A stretch of 64,000 bases of DNA from an uncultured Muribaculaceae bacterium (GTDB taxonomy: Bacteria; Bacteroidota; Bacteroidia; Bacteroidales; Muribaculaceae). The notes under the pieces are model-generated. The model was not told the DNA's origin. It was given only the letters and a program-made list of their open reading frames with translations, and ran no database searches. The stretch spans positions 196,204-260,203 of the forward strand of contig CAJUQP010000001.1 in NCBI GenBank assembly GCA_910588245.1, written 5' to 3'. Numbering within the stretch: position 1 is the stretch's first letter; each line of letters begins with the position of its first letter. Both the position numbers and the translations under genes were made by a program. Below, piece after piece: positions 1 through 7,489 of this stretch.

Positions 1-146
1 CCGATTATTGGTAAAGTCTTCCAAAGAGCATTAGCCTTAAATGCCATGATTATCTCAACATCACCTCTCTCGGCGACATCCTTTATAAGCTCCAGATTCT
101 TCCTGAGCTTCTCCTCATAGACTATATAATATGGAGTTGGAATCAT
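1..146 (-). CDS. nspC: Carboxynorspermidine decarboxylase, N-terminal 48 residues (runs off the left edge)
   Basis: The minus strand reads ATG at 146 into an open frame that leaves the window. Its first residues (MIPTPYYIVYEEKLRKNLE, later IIMAFKANALW) match the start of NspC. NspC is a PLP-dependent fold-III decarboxylase that converts carboxy(nor)spermidine to (nor)spermidine in the aspartate-semialdehyde route of polyamine synthesis. The lysine of the AFKA segment is at the place of the PLP-binding lysine of this family. The start lies 24 bp after the uvrD stop on the same strand, so the two are probably co-transcribed. Only the N-terminus is visible, so the assignment rests on this short stretch. 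Confidence 0.8.
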   Translation of the reverse strand, partial: MIPTPYYIVYEEKLRKNLELIKDVAERGDVEIIMAFKANALWKTLPII

Positions 147-170
147 ATATATGTAAAGTTTACTGTGGTT

Positions 171-2522
171 TTATGATTGTAATATCTCAAATTTGGCAAA
201 TTTAAGCAGAAGTTTCTTTATACCGACAACACCAAAATCAACAGTTATCATATCCTCGCCCGACAATTGAGAGATCTTCAATATAGTTCCTTTCCCGAAT
301 CTGTCATGACGTATCGACATGCCCGTATTGAGTTCATCGGAGCTATGTTGTGGCTTAATGGAAGACATATTCTGCAAGCCTCCAATCCTGCTCATATGGG
401 TTTCCGAAGAGCCACGAGACAAAGAACCTGAGGGATGATGATATTTCCCATTATTGACATTATTTCTTTTGAAAGATGGTGCCGTATAGTTAGCGACAGG
501 ATTTATGAAAGGTGATGGCTCGCCGGCCATATTGCTCGAAAGCTTCAGATGAAGGAATCTCGTGTCAATGTCGCTTAGGAAACGCGAAGGACTGGTCATT
601 ACCGTCTGGCCGTTGCGGAAACGACTCCCGGCATAGGTAAGCGTGCACGTTGTCCTTGCCCTCGTTATGGCAACATAAAGGAGACGCCTTTCCTCCTCAA
701 CCTGTGCCAAAGAATCCTGACTCATTGCGGAAGGGAAAAGATCTTCCTCGACTCCCACAATATAAACATGTTTGAATTCCAAGCCCTTGGCAGCATGTAC
801 GGTCATCAGTGTCACCTTTGGCATATCATCGTCATCAGCCTGATCCTGATCCGTAGCGAGCATAACCTCCGACAGAAATGATTTCATATCCTGATCGCCT
901 TCACCGGTCTGTTCGCGGAGCTCCACAAAATCCTTTAGTCCGGCAAGAATCTCTGAAAGATTTTCTTGCCTGCTTATGCTTTCAGGGGTTGAATCATGGG
1001 CAAGTAAAGTCAGTAGGCCAGTACGGTTGTATATGAGCTGACCCAGTTCATATGCATTTGCACCCTTGTCGTTGTCATTTATAAAGAGCTGGATGAGCTC
1101 CCTGAAATTATTCAGCTTCGCAATCGTACCGGCATTAAGGCCGCCAGCTTTCATATCAGCATTGCATATCACTTGCCATAAGCTTGATGAAGATGCTGAA
1201 GCAAGTGCATGAAGTTTTTTCATGGTTGTCTCTCCAATGCCTCTGGCAGGATAATTGATGATTCGTTTAAGTGCCTCGTCGTCATCGGGATTTACGCTCA
1301 TACGGAAATAAGCCACCATATCCTTGACCTCTTTTCTCTGATAAAACGATAGTCCGCCATAGATACGATAGGGGATCGCTCGTTTTCTCAATGATTCCTC
1401 AAGCACACGCGACTGCGCGTTGGTGCGGTAAAGCACAGCATAATCATCATAACTGTCATGACCAATAAGCTTAGACTGGTTGATCATATTTGCAACCATG
1501 AAAGCCTCTTCCATATCGCTGTATGTCTTTACAACATCTATACGGTCGCCCTTTTCATTTTCACTATACACGTTTTTGGGCATTTGCCGAGTGTTTTTCG
1601 CTATCAGACTTCCCGCCGCGTCGATGATGTTCTGCGTAGACCTGTAATTCCTTTCAAGTTTGAAAATCCTCAGACCTGGATATTTTTTTTCAAGATTAAG
1701 TATATTGGATATGTCGGCTCCACGGAAAGAATATATACTTTGTGCGTCGTCGCCAACCACACATAGACGGTTCTGCTTCCCAGCAAGCTGTGAAATTATT
1801 AAATGTTGTGCGAAATTCGTATCCTGGTATTCATCCACAAGTATATAGCGGAAAAACTCCTGATAATGACGGCAGATGTCGGGGAAATCTCGCAGCAGCA
1901 TGTTCATGTACACCAGAATATCGTCAAAATCCATGGCATTCGCGATATGGCACCGCTCGCAATAGGCCTTAAAGATCTCTCCGGTCATAGGTCTTTTCGC
2001 TTTCCGGTCTGCTTCATAATTGTCACGATCCTGGATATACTGTTCAGGCATTATCATGGCGTTTTTCGCATTAGATATAACGGATGCGAGAGTAGCAGGC
2101 TTGTAAATCTTTTCATCAAGCCCATAATCCTTGATAATCATCTTGATCAGCGAACGCGAATCGGCGGTATCGTAGATTGTAAAGCCTGATCGGAACCCAA
2201 GCTCATCCGCATGCCTGCGTAATATACGGAGAAAAATAGAGTGGAACGTGCCCATCCAGAGACGCGATGCGACTCTGTCACCAACAATTTCCGTGATTCT
2301 CTGTTTCATTTCACGAGCAGCCTTGTTAGTGAACGTAAGAGCGAGAATGCGGTAAGGTTCGTATCCGTTGCGAAGAAGATCTACAACCTTGTAGGTCAAC
2401 ACACGGGTTTTCCCAGACCCTGCGCCGGCAATGACAAGCGATGGTCCATCTTTATACTCCACGGCTTCTCTCTGTTGATCATTGAGAAGATCAAGATAAT
2501 TATAGTTGGGTGATTCTTGCAT
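171..2522 (-). CDS. uvrD: UvrD/PcrA-type superfamily 1A DNA helicase
   Basis: This is an ATP-dependent 3'-5' DNA helicase. UvrD/PcrA acts in nucleotide excision repair, mismatch repair and removal of proteins from DNA. Visible are the Q-motif region (NDQQREAV), Walker A AGAGSGKT (about residues 32-39), motif II VDEYQDTN (about 229-236), the QSIYSFRGA motif, the C-terminal TVHAAKGLEF and VAITRA motifs, and a C-terminal Tudor-like tail (HDRFGKGTIL). The length of 783 is normal. The frame extends upstream to a TTG at 2558, but the ATG at 2522 is preceded by an A-rich stretch and gives the usual short family N-terminus, so I prefer it. A perfect 11-bp dyad lies 20 nt upstream. nspC follows on the same strand. 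Confidence 0.96.
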   Translation of the reverse strand: MQESPNYNYLDLLNDQQREAVEYKDGPSLVIAGAGSGKTRVLTYKVVDLLRNGYEPYRILALTFTNKAAREMKQRITEIVGDRVASRLWMGTFHSIFLRILRRHADELGFRSGFTIYDTADSRSLIKMIIKDYGLDEKIYKPATLASVISNAKNAMIMPEQYIQDRDNYEADRKAKRPMTGEIFKAYCERCHIANAMDFDDILVYMNMLLRDFPDICRHYQEFFRYILVDEYQDTNFAQHLIISQLAGKQNRLCVVGDDAQSIYSFRGADISNILNLEKKYPGLRIFKLERNYRSTQNIIDAAGSLIAKNTRQMPKNVYSENEKGDRIDVVKTYSDMEEAFMVANMINQSKLIGHDSYDDYAVLYRTNAQSRVLEESLRKRAIPYRIYGGLSFYQRKEVKDMVAYFRMSVNPDDDEALKRIINYPARGIGETTMKKLHALASASSSSLWQVICNADMKAGGLNAGTIAKLNNFRELIQLFINDNDKGANAYELGQLIYNRTGLLTLLAHDSTPESISRQENLSEILAGLKDFVELREQTGEGDQDMKSFLSEVMLATDQDQADDDDMPKVTLMTVHAAKGLEFKHVYIVGVEEDLFPSAMSQDSLAQVEEERRLLYVAITRARTTCTLTYAGSRFRNGQTVMTSPSRFLSDIDTRFLHLKLSSNMAGEPSPFINPVANYTAPSFKRNNVNNGKYHHPSGSLSRGSSETHMSRIGGLQNMSSIKPQHSSDELNTGMSIRHDRFGKGTILKISQLSGEDMITVDFGVVGIKKLLLKFAKFEILQS

Positions 2523-2541
2523 TTTCAGTATCTGAAGTATG

Positions 2542-2566
2542 ACAGAATATTGTTCCAATATTCTGT
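2542..2566. promoter_or_regulatory. Perfect 11-bp dyad upstream of the uvrD start
   Basis: ACAGAATATTG (2542-2552), TTC, then CAATATTCTGT (2556-2566) is a perfect inverted repeat, 20 nt upstream of the chosen uvrD ATG. It could be an operator for a dimeric repressor or a hairpin in the 5' leader. I cannot see a convincing TAnnTTTG element here, so it is unclear whether the dyad overlaps the promoter or sits in the transcript. Confidence 0.55.
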
Positions 2567-2703
2567 GAAAAATATCGTGTCAAAACCCATAAATAAATAA
2601 CATTATTCACGCAAAAAAATCTTACTTTCGGAAGTAGATTATTCAATTGTCTCGATGACATATTCGATTCGGAGAACACGGTGTGATGGAGACACAGGAT
2701 TAA

Positions 2704-3186
2704 TTATCGCTCCAGCTGGGAATATACTGGCACGGAGGGTAAGAAATTATATGAGCGGTTGGCATAATCCATACGGCAGCAATAATGTCTCAATCCGTTA
2801 GTCACCGTAAGATATCTTGCATGCAACACCATATTGTATCTCACAATCTGATCAAAGACTTGCTGGGTGATTTCCACATCGGGAGCCTTGTATTCCACTA
2901 TCATGAAAGGACTGCCGTCTGGATTGAACACTACAGTATCACATCGTTTTTTAGTGCCATTAAGATTTATTCCTATTTCATTTGCCATCAATGATGACGG
3001 ATAAGCAAGATAATCTATCATCCATGCTATGAAATTTTGTCTGACGTATTCCTCCGGAGTAAGTACGACATGTTTTTTTCTCAAGCGATCGAATACCTTT
3101 ATAACACCATTGCCCCGGCTCAGACGCAACTGGGCCGGGGGAAGATTAAGCGGTATGAATTCGTTTTCTCCTTTTACAGAAGACAT
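2704..3186 (-). CDS. Stand-alone HSDR_N-type (type I restriction R subunit N-terminus) protein
   Basis: This 160-residue protein resembles the N-terminal PD-(D/E)xK nuclease domain of type I restriction R subunits (HSDR_N family). The key pattern is the aspartate of CDTVVF, then the strand MIVEYKAP carrying E-x-K, followed by a helix (QQVFDQIVRYN). No helicase or translocase part follows, and no hsdM or hsdS is near, so it is not a working restriction system by itself. Such single-domain proteins are common in Bacteroidetes and their role is unknown. The start codon directly abuts the stop of the upstream S1/P1 nuclease gene, so the two form one transcription unit. Confidence 0.8.
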   Translation of the reverse strand: MSSVKGENEFIPLNLPPAQLRLSRGNGVIKVFDRLRKKHVVLTPEEYVRQNFIAWMIDYLAYPSSLMANEIGINLNGTKKRCDTVVFNPDGSPFMIVEYKAPDVEITQQVFDQIVRYNMVLHARYLTVTNGLRHYCCRMDYANRSYNFLPSVPVYSQLER

Positions 3187-4002
3187 TTATTTCTTTATGA
3201 ATGAATTTTTCGGCTTATATTGCGAATCGAAAATGGAGTTTAGCACGTCAGCGAGACGCAGCCCCCCTTTAAGGAACTGTGTCTCGACAAAAGGAGCCCA
3301 GCCAGCCACATAATCATAACTGATTTTTGAATCCTCAGGAGTCCTGTTGTAGACTTCCGTGCAAATATTGAAAGTCTCTTTAGCCCATTTTGCCGGGGTA
3401 CCACCTGCGACCACGAAATCCTCCTGTTCGTCATTCAGCCGGTCTATCTGCTGCTGCCATTCCGTATAACTCCATTTGTGAGCTGATTCCGGCAGAGAGG
3501 AATCCCATACGGAATGGATATTGGAATCTTTCCCAAAATATTTAACCGACCACCGGTTACCCCCGAGATCAGAGGCATGACCGATATGCATAGGCTGATG
3601 AATATCACCAAGAAGATGAACAACAATCTTCAAGGCAAGTTGTTTTTGCTCTCTCGTAGCATCTCTGTCCTGAAGTATCTTTACCTGCTCCTCTATGGCT
3701 CTCACAACATCCCCTGTAGGAAGAAGTGGAGCATCTTCGAAAGCTACGCCGGCATCTATATTTTTGTAATGCCAAGTTTTTGTATAGGCATATTCCGGCG
3801 TATGCGAGGCATTGTCAAGCCAATTGGCATAATACACGATTGACTTGCCGTCGAGCAGTTCCTCACATAATGCCTTGGTTATAGGAGTCAGATGGTTTTC
3901 CGCTATAAAGGCGGTTGTGTCATGGCCCTTCTGGCCCCAGGGGTACATAGGGAAAGCAAATAGACCCAATATGCCCGCGGTCAGTATTGTTTTGGTATTC
4001 AT
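3187..4002 (-). CDS. S1/P1-type zinc-dependent nuclease, secreted
   Basis: The protein has 271 residues with a signal peptide (ILTAGILGLFAFPMYPWG) whose cleavage would expose the N-terminal tryptophan that ligates zinc in the P1 family. Further ligands are visible: the His of WGQKGHD, HLLGDIHQPMH with its characteristic D-x-H-x-P-x-H pattern, and the DLGGNRW segment. Family members cut single-stranded DNA and RNA at phosphodiester bonds, probably here in the periplasm for nutrient scavenging. It is the first gene of a pair with the HSDR_N-type protein. A CAAAATTA at 4123-4130 (TAATTTTG on this strand) could be its -7 element, but no TTG at the right distance was found. Confidence 0.92.
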   Translation of the reverse strand: MNTKTILTAGILGLFAFPMYPWGQKGHDTTAFIAENHLTPITKALCEELLDGKSIVYYANWLDNASHTPEYAYTKTWHYKNIDAGVAFEDAPLLPTGDVVRAIEEQVKILQDRDATREQKQLALKIVVHLLGDIHQPMHIGHASDLGGNRWSVKYFGKDSNIHSVWDSSLPESAHKWSYTEWQQQIDRLNDEQEDFVVAGGTPAKWAKETFNICTEVYNRTPEDSKISYDYVAGWAPFVETQFLKGGLRLADVLNSIFDSQYKPKNSFIKK

Positions 4003-4192
4003 TGATGTGTGTTACTCTGATTACTAATCGAAACAATTTATTGAAGAATGATCGGTGTCTTATAATAAATGCGACCGACAAAGCGATACTATTCTAAGGC
4101 ACCAAATCAGCCTATCCTCCTACAAAATTAATTAATTTTTTCTATATATCTCTCCTTGAAGATCTTTTTTTGCAAATAATACTCCTTGCGTG

Positions 4193-4223
4193 TTGCAAAT
4201 CAGAATAATTAACACTATCTTTG
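4193..4223 (+). promoter_or_regulatory. Bacteroidetes-type promoter for the GNAT gene
   Basis: TTG at 4193-4195 and TATCTTTG at 4216-4223 are separated by 20 bp, the normal -33/-7 arrangement for the Bacteroidetes primary sigma factor. Transcription would start near 4230. This leaves a leader of about 125 nt before the ATG at 4357. The preceding stretch, 4003-4192, holds only the upstream region of the divergent nuclease gene. Confidence 0.7.
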
Positions 4224-4249
4224 TTTCAATAAGTAGGAGTCTTGATTTA

Positions 4250-4280
4250 TTTTGTCCTCCCGGCTTCCGGAGCGACAAAA
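4250..4280 (+). other. Strong hairpin in the 5' leader of the GNAT gene
   Basis: TTTTGTC (4250-4256) pairs with GACAAAA (4274-4280). Inside them CTCCCGG and CCGGAG pair with one bulged C around a CTT loop. The hairpin sits about 20 nt into the predicted transcript and about 75 nt before the ATG. No U-run follows, so it is not a plain terminator. It could stabilise the message or take part in attenuation. Confidence 0.5.
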
Positions 4281-4356
4281 CTGCTCCACTATAAATTTGA
4301 CAATTGAAAAAGATATAGCTAAAAGTTTCATAACACTAACAATTAAAAAAATATAT

Positions 4357-5640
4357 ATGGACACTCAAGATCTCAAAGACAAAATGATGAAATTATGGAA
4401 AACTACTTTTCATGATTCAGACGAATATATATCATTGATTTTTGACAACTATTTCAATACAGAATATCTGGAATATTATGAAGAGAATGGAAAACTGATT
4501 TCCGCTCTTTTGGGAGTGCCATATTTTTTCGGAAACGGGAAACAGAATATAAAGGGACTTTATCTATGCGGACTTGCCACTTTAGAAGAATACAGACATC
4601 GAGGAATTATGGACAACCTTATGAGAAAAATAAACACAAAAGCATATACAGATGGGGTTCATATAACATTCCTGGTTCCTGCATCTGACATACTAAGAAA
4701 ATACTACTTCGGAAAAGGATATTCTAACTCTATGTATACTGTAGAAGATCGTTATACAGACATACATGATTTTAACAACGATTATCAGTCAATACTTAGT
4801 AAAGAAGACGAGAGAATAATCGCGCTTAAAACGCGATATTATGAAAGCCTTTTTGTAGATAAACTTGAAATCAATAAATCCGAAATAGTAAAGGAGACTA
4901 TCGAATATATTAAGAGATATGAGGAAAGTGGATTCAAGTTTTTTTCACTTATTCATTCGGGTAAAGATATCGCTATTACATTTCAAGAAAACGCAATATC
5001 CGGAGGTGATATTTTAGTATGTCGTACTCCTGATAACAAGATTACCGGAGTTGCATTCATTACATTTGATGAACGTAAAAGAATAATTATACCCAAGCTA
5101 TATCATGATGACAATTGTTCATATTTCCGTCTGCTTGATGCTACCAAGAAAAAGTATCCCGGATCTTCGATGAGTGTGAAATGCTATCCCGAAGAAACCG
5201 ACAGAAGAATCTTATGGTCGAAGGTGTATGGAGCTGCGAATCCGGATGGGGGCATGTTAGGGGGGTCATATGGTGTGGCGGAAAGAATATATGATGTCAA
5301 CCGCCATGCCAAACCATATGGTATGAGCAGAATTCTGAACTATCGCGAGATTCTAAAAATCCTGGCCGAATGGCGGAAAGATTGCAAATTTTCGATTCTC
5401 GTGAAAGATGTGGAGGAAGAGGGAAATTATCTGAAATGCGATGCAGACAGTGGTATTACAAATTTCGAAACCATCCCAGCTTCAGAAATCGACAAATGGC
5501 GACACAATTCAAGGTATACAATTCTTAAGAAGCAAGATCTGACTGAAATTCTATTTAGAAAAAAAGATAGCAACAATCTAATAATGGATGCACTCGGTAT
5601 ACCCAGATTGACACTCAACATGTCGCTTCTTCTGGACTAA
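4357..5640 (+). CDS. GNAT-family N-acetyltransferase, 427 residues
   Basis: The N-terminal half has a GNAT acetyl-CoA fold: a segment typical of these proteins (LWKTTFHDSDEYISL), a strand (LYLCGLATLEEYRHRGI) containing the R-x-x-G-type pyrophosphate-binding turn, and a helix MDNLMRKIN. The C-terminal half (about residues 220-427) has no catalytic motif that I recognise and may be the second domain of two-domain GNAT proteins. The substrate is unknown. The open frame reaches back to a TTG at 4252, but that codon lies inside a leader hairpin, and the ATG at 4357 starts where family homology starts. Codon use is visibly AT-rich compared with the repair genes around it, which suggests a transferred block. 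A terminator follows at 5766. Confidence 0.8.
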   Translation: MDTQDLKDKMMKLWKTTFHDSDEYISLIFDNYFNTEYLEYYEENGKLISALLGVPYFFGNGKQNIKGLYLCGLATLEEYRHRGIMDNLMRKINTKAYTDGVHITFLVPASDILRKYYFGKGYSNSMYTVEDRYTDIHDFNNDYQSILSKEDERIIALKTRYYESLFVDKLEINKSEIVKETIEYIKRYEESGFKFFSLIHSGKDIAITFQENAISGGDILVCRTPDNKITGVAFITFDERKRIIIPKLYHDDNCSYFRLLDATKKKYPGSSMSVKCYPEETDRRILWSKVYGAANPDGGMLGGSYGVAERIYDVNRHAKPYGMSRILNYREILKILAEWRKDCKFSILVKDVEEEGNYLKCDADSGITNFETIPASEIDKWRHNSRYTILKKQDLTEILFRKKDSNNLIMDALGIPRLTLNMSLLLD

Positions 5641-5765
5641 ATGATTACTGACTCATAGCGTTTCATCCGAATCCCAAATATCGTCTTAAGTTACCTTAAG
5701 TCCGACACTTTTTTAGTTAAAATCCAATTTAGACTTATTCTAATAAATTTATCCAACCATTTAAG

Positions 5766-5803
5766 AATGGACTAACCTTCTTATTTTACAAGGTTAGTCC
5801 ATT
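5766..5803 (+). terminator. Terminator after the GNAT gene (14-bp perfect stem)
   Basis: AATGGACTAACCTT (5766-5779) and AAGGTTAGTCCATT (5790-5803) are perfect complements around a 10-nt loop. T-rich DNA (ATATTTAAT) follows. It lies 126 bp after the GNAT stop. Confidence 0.75.
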
Positions 5804-6589
5804 ATATTTAATCTGAATCCCCAGACATTTGCAGACTTTCATTACAGCAATCTTAGGATCACCGACTTATTAATAAACATAAAGCATAGCTTTTACTATT
5901 TGTCAGTTTGACGGACAAAAAATAAAATCACATCATGCTGCTGCATCTCAATGCATTATGTCCTTAATCTGCAAAAATAACCCCAACGAGATTCCAGTGC
6001 GTGGCTAACTCTGCCTAGTGGGAAGCAAAAATCATATCTTTTTGATCTGGCTAATCCAGCAATCTATATAAATGCATATAGGCGTATTATTCTATCAGCT
6101 TAAGCGAAATGTAAATTGTTCTATTTTCTCACATATCGTTTTTAATAGGAGAGGGGAGGGGGCAAATTTACATTTTTAAGATAACAACTGCAACTTTAAC
6201 AAATCAATCACAACAAAATCTGATACAATATCAAATTTATCAAGAATTAGCATCAACAATTCTACAACAAAAACGATGTCGGATTTGCATTTCACAATAC
6301 CAAACACTATTGGCACAAATGTAAAAATATTGCATTAACATACATTCACATAATACATAAATCACTAAATTACAATTATATGCAATTAATTCTTAATGTA
6401 GGCTGTGGAATATAAACCAAAAATATAAGCTTTCCAACTATAATACCTCTAAAGTCGATACAAACACTCGGATAATCAACTGAAAACACTTATTTATATA
6501 AAGAAGTAAATTAAACAGCAGTCTATATTTGTATACAATTCCTTTTTGCAAATTCATCTTTAGTTGCATAACATTTTGCAATTATAAAT
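5804..6589. other. AT-rich stretch without a recognisable gene
   Basis: No reading frame of useful length is open on either strand. The sequence is strongly AT-rich. It contains an 11-bp inverted repeat, AAATGTAAATT (6107-6117) with AATTTACATTT (6165-6175), flanking a purine run GGAGAGGGGAGGGGG at about 6148-6162. TTTTGCAA occurs at 6544-6551 and 6574-6581, and again at 6616-6623 inside the next promoter. I see no tRNA, terminal repeat or transposase remnant. Confidence 0.6.
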
Positions 6590-6620
6590 TTGTTTTTTTG
6601 AATTGTTTTTCGTATTTTTG
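6590..6620 (+). promoter_or_regulatory. Bacteroidetes-type promoter for the XRE regulator
   Basis: TTG at 6590-6592 and TATTTTTG at 6613-6620 are 20 bp apart. The start of transcription would be near 6626, about 25 nt before the ATG. The -7 element overlaps one of three copies of TTTTGCAA (6544, 6574, 6616), which makes the repeat a candidate autoregulatory site. Confidence 0.65.
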
Positions 6621-6650
6621 CAAAGATAAAATTTAAGATTCTAAACAGCC

Positions 6651-7277
6651 ATGCAGGAAGACAATATCGCAATTCGTCTAAAATTCCTAATTCAGGAATT
6701 AGGGATAAACAACTCGGTTTTCGCAGAAAACTGTGGAATATCCCGTGCAACCCTTTCTCAGATGCTTACAGGACGAAATAAAAAGATCAGCGATATAATA
6801 ATTGGGCAGATTCATAAAGCGTATCCCTCTCTCTCTATTATGTGGCTTCTTTTCAACGAAGGTGATATGTGGTTAGGCACTCCTCCTTCTGATTCAAATC
6901 CAGATCCAGATCCAGATGAACAAGAAGCATGCGCTGGCATCGATGATACGAATGACTTCAATATAATCGGCCCAACTGAGAGAGAAAACGTCTCCATCAA
7001 ACGTAACAGCTCTGATGAAACCTCTCAAAATGGCTCTGAGAATCCGGATTTCCGTACGACCGCACGCCCGCATCTTATAAAGCAGAAGGAAAACGGCCTT
7101 AATCAAGGTCAAAACACCCCTCAACATCTTATGGAGGAGAACGTTAACGATCTTGGCAAAAACTTCTGTAATTTTAACAAAATAGAAAATTATATACCTA
7201 AAACTCGCAAAGTGGTACAGATTACTATATATTATGATGATTCAACCTTTGAATCCTTCTATCCAAAGAACCATTAA
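6651..7277 (+). CDS. XRE-type helix-turn-helix regulator with long disordered linker
   Basis: Residues about 5-75 form a helix-turn-helix DNA-binding domain of the phage repressor type (LIQELGINNSVFAENCG, then ISRATLSQMLTGRN as the recognition-helix segment, ending in LLFNEGDMWLG). This layout is common among Bacteroidales regulators. A polar, acidic, probably unstructured region follows (PDPDPDEQ at about 85). The protein ends in a short beta-strand tail (KVVQITIYYDDSTFESFYP). There is no protease, sensor or ligand domain. It is the only gene between the GNAT gene and the T9SS cargo, and the same strand runs into the latter after 212 bp, so it may control its neighbour. Direct targets are inference. 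Confidence 0.8.
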   Translation: MQEDNIAIRLKFLIQELGINNSVFAENCGISRATLSQMLTGRNKKISDIIIGQIHKAYPSLSIMWLLFNEGDMWLGTPPSDSNPDPDPDEQEACAGIDDTNDFNIIGPTERENVSIKRNSSDETSQNGSENPDFRTTARPHLIKQKENGLNQGQNTPQHLMEENVNDLGKNFCNFNKIENYIPKTRKVVQITIYYDDSTFESFYPKNH

Positions 7278-7428
7278 TCATTTTCGACTCTTTGTATAGG
7301 TTTTCCATTACCCAAGTCAAGACAATAAGCAGCCATATCCAATCGTTATCAATAGATGTGACATTGGCGCATGGTTCTGTCGCCGTTCCTCTTGATATCC
7401 ATTATGGGTGCCTACAGCATATGATCAG

Positions 7429-7474
7429 GATCTGCATCAGAATCACATTTAACTTGTAATTCAAGATGCAGATC
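7429..7474 (+). promoter_or_regulatory. 10-bp inverted repeat in front of the T9SS cargo gene
   Basis: GATCTGCATC (7429-7438) and GATGCAGATC (7465-7474) are perfect complements separated by 26 bp. The spacer holds TTTAACTTG, an imperfect -7-like element. The right arm ends 15 bp before the preferred ATG at 7490. It may be an operator for the XRE protein encoded just upstream, or an RNA hairpin controlling translation. Confidence 0.4.
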
Positions 7475-7489
7475 TTTTCATTATATAGA

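Noticed and set aside
2704..3186. A type I restriction-modification system
   Set aside because: Only an N-terminal-type nuclease-fold protein is present; no helicase part, hsdM or hsdS in the surroundings.
5804..6589. A decayed transposon or pseudogene in the AT-rich gap
   Set aside because: No residual reading frame, terminal repeats or target duplication could be seen.
7278..7489. A tRNA or other RNA gene between the XRE and cargo genes
   Set aside because: No cloverleaf or TpsiC-like sequence; only the 10-bp inverted repeat stands out.
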